A DNA stretch of 64,000 nucleotides, from NCBI GenBank assembly GCA_033065855.1, contig JAVXUO010001194.1, forward strand, positions 124,001 to 188,000. The letters run 5' to 3'. The position numbers were made by a program, and so were the translations under genes. The notes beneath the pieces are model-generated. The model searched no databases. It had not been told where the DNA came from and worked only from the letters and a program-made list of their open reading frames with translations. This DNA is from Escallonia rubra. Its lineage: Eukaryota > Streptophyta > Magnoliopsida > Escalloniales > Escalloniaceae. The stretch's first letter is position 1, and the number at the start of each line of letters is the position of its first letter. Positions 60,674-64,000 of the stretch are shown one piece after another.

Positions 60674-61594
60674 GGATTCAAAAGCTTCAGCAATGGCTAT
60701 ACTTCTGTAAAGTCATGCAATCTAGCTCTAGTTTGGGGAAAAGAAGTAGAGAGAAAGACTCATTTCCTTTTGTGATGTTTCTCTGAAGGCATGTTGCTCC
60801 TTAGCCGCCTGTCGTATGCTGCTCATACATTTAATTGCTAATGCATATAGTACAACTTCCATAACCGTAACATGCACATGGCTGGAAACATCGATAGATC
60901 CATGTGGTAAGTGCACACAAAATTCGAGCATTAAGTGGATAGATAGTTGAGCTCCGCTCTATCGATAAAAGAGAGAAACATTGTCACGGGTTACATTGTG
61001 AAGCCAAAGTTGATTCATTGCACTCTTAACCTTTGTAGTAAGCACCTTCCAATCCCCTCCCCCTCGCCCCACCCGAGAAAAGAAAAAAGAACAGCCTTTC
61101 ATAGAAGAATCGCATCAGCAGATAGTTCGAATGCCAAAGGTTGCAGAGATTGCGCAGAAGTGCAGGACACTGGCTGCTTACAGCCCCAACTTCTCACATA
61201 ACTACGAACATTGTTCAGCAGTTAAGATCTGATAATTGAACATTATTTTTTGGATAACATAATTACTAGCCATAGCGATTGTTAAGTTACAACAATTGTA
61301 ATGCAGAGGTGCTTTACATTGAGGACATTTGTATTGGTGTTGAGGTCAACCTTAAATGAAAATGTTAAGCATGTAGCGTTCTGCGTCTGTTTTCAACCCA
61401 AAACCTCTGTAACCTTCTTTTAAAATCTCTATTGCGGCCTCCTTTCAAGCATGCAAACCTGAAGACCTGCTATAGAGAAAAGAAAGGTCAAAATGCATTG
61501 CTTTGCCCCATCCTTGGAAGGACTAAAACGAGCACAAATTCAAGAACTCACATGTAATTGGTTGAAATACGTGTGGATAACCATTATATCCGTA
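60674..61594. other. Convergent intergenic region
   Basis: About 0.9 kb with the 3' flanks of the plastid-type protein gene and of the ABC transporter gene. No repeat or gene recognised. Confidence 0.5.
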
Positions 61595-63990
61595 TCATTC
61601 AAATGCAAGCCTTTGAGTGCCAACAAGGGAAGCATATTGACCCTTCCTATCTAATAACTCAAAGTGCGTCCCTAGCTCTGCAATCTTCCCATCAGAACAC
61701 AGAGCGATTTGGTCTGCATTCTGTACTGTGCTTAATCTGTGAGCTATCACCATTGTTGTTCTTCCCTTCATCAGGCGATTCAAAGCATTTTGGACCAGGC
61801 GCTCGCTGACTGTGTCCAAAGCACTGGTGGCCTGCAGTGAAAAACATCAAGAACATTTATGCGCAAGTATTCAGGTTATCGTGTTAGTTACATGTATTAT
61901 ACTTTTACATGTGAATGGTCACATTACTAATTACTAAAGCTATAAAAAGTATCAGGGTCCATTAAGGTATCTGAACAGACATAAGTTTTATCCTCTATCC
62001 ATTACCATTCACTCATTTCCATCTAGCTGGCTTGTTCCAGACAGGTATATTACCAGAAAATAAATTACCGAGAATCAAGCATAAGCATATACCTCATCGA
62101 GTATCAAGATTGGGGCATTCTTGAGTAGAGCCCTTGCAATAGCAATTCTCTACAAATCAGAAAACACAAAACGTTCAGTACTGACATCCCTCCCTCTCCC
62201 TGCCGCTCTTTCTGATACATAAAACAGAAAAAACAGACACGCCCAACACATGCCCATGCATACAAAATTGACATAGTGCAGTACCTGTCTCTGTCCTCCA
62301 CTTAGTAGACCTCCGCGTTCGCCAACAAGTGTGTCATAACCCTTACCATGAAGTAACATTTAGCAAACACCGAAAAAACTAGCAGAAGGAACTAATGCAT
62401 GCAATGTATTAGAGATAACCAACCTGTGGGAGCGAGATTATGAAATCATGTGCATTTGCAGCTTTGGCTGCCTTTATCACATCATCCTTGGATACATAGT
62501 CATCAGGGAGCCCATATGCAATATTTTCCCCCACAGATACAGAGAAAAGGACAGGTTCCTGTAATAATTTTCTCAAGTATATTCATATTAATGAAACAAC
62601 ATATAGTTTCAATTAAGTGTATTCATTCAAAATGGTGTGGTGAAGCTTGGCATAATGGACCCGACATAACTCCTCAATTCTGTAGCCAATAAAAAAACTC
62701 CTCAGTTTCGATTGATGTTTTAACCATGATAGAATGTGAATAAGCTGGATTTACGTGCGTGTGTGTGCGTGCCCATTACTTCTCATAAACATGTGCATGT
62801 GTTAGTGTTGTGTGGTGTGCACGCATGCACGTATTTTGTGTGTAAGGCTGCATTCTTCGATCATGTAGATTTGACCATACATTCTTGTCCATGACCTAGA
62901 AAACAAGCGGTAATGCACTTTTCCAGCTAAATGACAAGAACTGCAGTGGTATAAATCTAGGATCAGTCCATAAATTTGTGGATGGTCATTGATGTGTTAT
63001 GTGCTTAGATTAGATAAGTTAGTTACTTGATTCACAATGGAGACGACCCGAGCCCATTCGCTCTTATCAAATGTTCGCAAGTCCTCACCTGCAACTGTTA
63101 TCCGGCCACTGGTTGGCTGCAAAAATAGGATTTTGAATGATTATCATAATTTATTAACAATTCATGAGACACAGAACGATATCCGTGATAATGTAACAGA
63201 AGCAAACCTCATAAAAACGTGCCAATAGCTGTACTATGGTACTTTTTCCTGCACCACTAGAGCCTACCAACGCAGTTACAGTTCCACGTTTTAGCTTCAG
63301 ATTAAGACCATTTAGAATGACCACATCGGGCCTCAAAGGATAAGCAAAGTGCACATCTACAGAGCAAAACAAGACAAACAGTTGGTAGCAGTGTTATTGT
63401 AATAGCCATAGGATAAATAAACATCTACAGCGAGAAAGGGGGTTTGGAGGAAGGAGTAGCAGAATCGAAACAACAGACAAATTAGGATATCAAATATAGT
63501 CCCCCCCGGTCTATCTTCCAGCCATGATGATCAACTGAATTGTTATCTACTAGCTACTTCTAGCTTTCATCTCTGAGAGCGTGTTTCATAAAATCGCATA
63601 GTGCGTGATGATTTTGGAGAAAGAAAGCCAACTGAATTTGTACAATGTAACATGAAAGGTAAACTAAATAAACAGTGGCCCAAACATAAGAAGTAATGCG
63701 CAGAAGATACCTTCAAGACATATATCACCAGATCCTGCAAGCCTACGTACGTTGCTACCTGCTTTCAGGGATGACATGTACCACGTATTCTGAGATTGCC
63801 TTTCTCTATCAAGACCATCAGTAAAAAACAATTCCAAATGTTCATCACGCACTTTTTTCTGCTTGAGGTCTTTTTCCAGACCATAAGCAAGGGCTTCATC
63901 AATATCGGCCCCAGATAAAACAGATTTAATTCTCTCTGTAGCAGCAAAAGCGCCACGAAGATCTCCAAATGTGTTAACGAGCCCTTGGAC
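61595..63990 (-). CDS. ABCB28: Half ABC transporter, C-terminal part (ABCB28/TAP-like), runs off the window
   Basis: Seven exons are visible: 63990-63711, 63356-63208, 63116-63027, 62558-62424, 62341-62285, 62149-62093 and 61831-61595, totalling 334 residues to the stop. The upstream exons with the membrane domain lie beyond the right edge. All parts of a nucleotide-binding domain are present: Walker [12 protein letters not shown]-loop IVNQEPVLFS, signature LSGGQRQ, Walker B ILILDE followed by ATSALD, and the His switch VIAHRLST. The protein ends [16 protein letters not shown]. Preceding the domain is [20 protein letters not shown], the usual linker after the last membrane helix. The acceptor before [11 protein letters not shown] is ATGGTAAG, with no polypyrimidine tract, so that junction is the least certain. 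The subfamily (ABCB, TAP/NAP8-like, plastid envelope in Arabidopsis) is inferred from sequence style and from gene order. Confidence 0.85.
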
Positions 63991-64000
63991 CTGAAAAAAA

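Noticed and set aside
1..64000. CRISPR arrays, bacterial operons, integrated viral genes
   Set aside because: No regularly spaced repeats, bacterial-type gene clusters or viral polymerase/capsid motifs were seen; the window is ordinary plant nuclear DNA.

Overview
This window is nuclear DNA from a flowering plant, most likely a eudicot. The evidence is long AT-rich intergenic DNA, GT-AG introns, plant-type families (E-class PPR, ZFWD, class II small heat-shock protein, PEPKR2-like kinase, plastid-type half ABC transporter) and many degenerate DNA transposons. The species cannot be named from sequence alone. All exon models below were assembled by hand from splice sites, reading phase and family conservation; no alignment or transcript data were available.

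Layout. 1.4-5.6 kb (minus): a five-exon HOTHEAD/mandelonitrile-lyase-like GMC flavoprotein. 5.6-18.2 kb: gene-poor and transposon-rich, with a hAT-type element with an exact 8-bp target duplication (10756-11499), a 258-bp tandem duplication, and a probable non-autonomous Helitron (12659-15570) carrying a GC-rich minisatellite. 18.2-18.6 kb (minus): a small LysM membrane protein. 18.6-28 kb: another repeat-rich stretch with a foldback element (19516-19859) and a Mutator-like element (21668-22619), both with exact target duplications. 28-29.8 kb (plus): an intronless PPR gene. 31.1-38.3 kb: two complete sorbitol dehydrogenase genes arranged head-to-head. 40.2-45.5 kb (minus): a nine-exon CCCH zinc finger/WD40 (ZFWD) gene. 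47.1-48.5 kb: a class II small heat-shock gene with a frameshift, enclosed in about 230-bp terminal inverted repeats with a 9-bp near-identical target duplication, which looks like a gene-carrying Mutator-like element. 51.3-51.6 kb: a WNK kinase relic. 53.8-56.0 kb (plus): a PEPKR2-like CDPK-family kinase. 59.5-60.7 kb (plus): an uncharacterised, probably plastid protein. 61.6 kb to the right edge (minus): the 3' part of a half ABC transporter, probably ABCB28-like.

The genes do not form an operon-like or pathway cluster. From memory, the order GMC / SDH / ZFWD, and LysM / ZFWD / ABCB28, resembles Arabidopsis chromosome 5 (about At5g51950-51980) and chromosome 4 (about At4g25433-25450). The window may therefore preserve an ancestral block later split between two Arabidopsis duplicates. 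The most interesting observations are the gene-carrying Mutator-like element with the damaged heat-shock gene, the inverted SDH pair with identical exon architecture, and the sharply bounded Helitron and hAT insertions.
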